Assembly (NCBI GenBank): GCA_033002965.1
Contig: JAURVB010004819.1
Coordinates: 1 to 64,000, forward strand
Source of the DNA: Piper betle
Taxonomy: Eukaryota > Streptophyta > Magnoliopsida > Piperales > Piperaceae
Length of the DNA stretch: 64,000 nt
Direction: 5' to 3'
Below, piece by piece: positions 62,888 through 64,000 of this stretch (position 1 is the stretch's first letter; each line of letters opens with the position of its first letter). The translations under genes were made by a program, and so were the position numbers. Under the pieces are notes generated by a model, which searched no databases, was not told the DNA's origin, and worked only from the letters and a program-made list of their open reading frames with translations.

Positions 62888-63127
62888 TGCCGCCCTCCGC
62901 CGTCTCTCTTCTCCGGCCAACGTTCGCTGGGTTCGCCTCCCCAGCACCGTTGTGGGTAAAATTAGGGACATGAGCGCCACAAAGGATACTTAAATGCCGG
63001 ACACGGACAGGAACATGGGTACAACTGCCACGTCCGACTGGTTTGGAGTTTATGATAAGAGTTAAGTCAAAGTTTAAATTGAGCTTAAGTTGAATTTAAA
63101 AGGGTTTGAGTTAAGTCAAGAAATATG

Positions 63128-63163
<36 letters not shown>

Positions 63164-63490
63164 TAGTTTAATTGAAAATAAAATTATTGTATTATTACAT
63201 AAAATTATATTGTATAATTATATTTATTAATTTTTTATATTTTATATAAATAATTATATAAAAATTATATAAACATCTAATATAAATTGAGCTTGATTCA
63301 AGTCAAATTAGCTCGAATCCTTAATACCCTAGTATATAATATTAATAACAACCGATTAACCATTCCTAAGGGTTTATCGTCCCGGACGAGCGACGGAGTT
63401 TCTCTTGAGCCCGTCTTCTTGTCGGGCTGCTCTTGCGAGATGAGAACTTTCTTCCTTGTTTTGTCAAATAACTAATTAAAATTATGAACT
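62888..63490. other. Intergenic, upstream of the eIF2B gamma pseudogene
   Basis: It contains the likely former 5' leader (to about 62950), an AT-rich tract with (TA)n at 63130-63160, and no recognisable gene. Confidence 0.4.
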
Positions 63491-63492
63491 AT

Positions 63493-64000
63493 ATGTTGGA
63501 TTTAGGTTGGCAGCGAAATAATTAAACAATTTGAACAAATAAGTTAAAACCAAAATATGAACTTAAATAAATCTTGACTTATGAAGATACTAAACAATTA
63601 TCAATATGTTATCTTCAAATAATTACAAGTATTTGCGAACTTGCCAAACTATAAGTTGTAAAGATTTATATTTAACCGAAAATAAATAAAGCAAATAGAT
63701 AAAATAAGGACAATAGCAAAAACACAAGATTTTTGAAGAGGTTCAAAACTCCTCCTCCTTTCTTCTATTTCACAATATCTTATAACTAGGTAGGTTTTTT
63801 ATGTTTTATTATGACCAAATCGATTGTTACAACTCAAATGTTACAACCACTTATCCTTCACTAAGTTTTGAACCTAATTTCACAAGCTAACTGCTAGTCT
63901 CCTAAACTCACGCCCGAGTCTAAAACCACTAGCACACATTAGCCCCCCACAATCGAAGACACTAGCACCACTCCTCACAAGGAGCACAACACCCTCAACA
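63493..64000. other. Possible LTR start, incomplete at window end
   Basis: TGTTGGATTTAGGTTGGCAG at 63493 resembles a copia-type LTR beginning, and AAGAGGTTCAAAACTCCTCC near 63736 resembles LTR sequence. The second end and any coding part would lie beyond the window. This is a suggestion only. Confidence 0.2.

Noticed and set aside
1..64000. tRNA, rRNA, CRISPR or centromeric/telomeric repeats
   Set aside because: No cloverleaf, rRNA core, spacer-repeat array or telomere motif was seen on either strand.

Overview
This is nuclear DNA of a flowering plant. The genes have many short exons with GT..AG introns, the intergenic DNA is AT-rich, (TA)n microsatellites are common, and every recognisable protein belongs to a typical land-plant family. 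I lean toward a monocot but cannot prove it from the window.

Layout. (1) 1-7976 is a giant inverted repeat: two arms of about 4 kb around a 32-bp spacer. Each arm is the same mosaic of nested repeats and holds a smaller foldback element of its own. (2) 8160-11410 holds a TRIM-like miniature LTR element, a Mutator-like element with a 9-bp target duplication, a short tandem duplication and a decayed repeat. (3) 12860-13122 is a frameshifted gene fragment; 15414-18116 is a complete mitochondrial pyruvate carrier gene; 19974-24710 is a seven-exon cytochrome P450 gene (all minus strand). (4) 26563-39870 is a five-level stack of insertions. A GC/AT-mosaic element (D) was hit by an LTR-like element (E1), which was hit by E2, then E3, then an inverted E4. 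Each E level is flanked by its own 5-bp target duplication. (5) 45645-47539 is a WAT1-related (MtN21/EamA) transporter gene with a probable 1-bp frameshift in exon 2. (6) 51131-54714 holds a second D element and another repeat. (7) 55233-57231 is a NodH-type sulfotransferase gene (minus), followed by a relict LRR gene and an intron-containing pseudogene of translation initiation factor eIF2B gamma (minus, 59881-62887).

The genes are unrelated single-copy plant genes rather than a pathway cluster. What is distinctive is the repeat landscape. Elements that look like different classes (LTR-like E, Mutator-like C, mosaic D) share a module built on the palindrome GACTCGAGTC, followed by an AT-rich spacer and then a GC-rich block. 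Long inverted structures exist at several scales (50-bp stems, 0.64 kb, 2 kb and 4 kb arms) and could yield double-stranded RNA. No gag, pol or transposase coding sequence was recognised anywhere, so all mobile elements here appear non-autonomous or solo.
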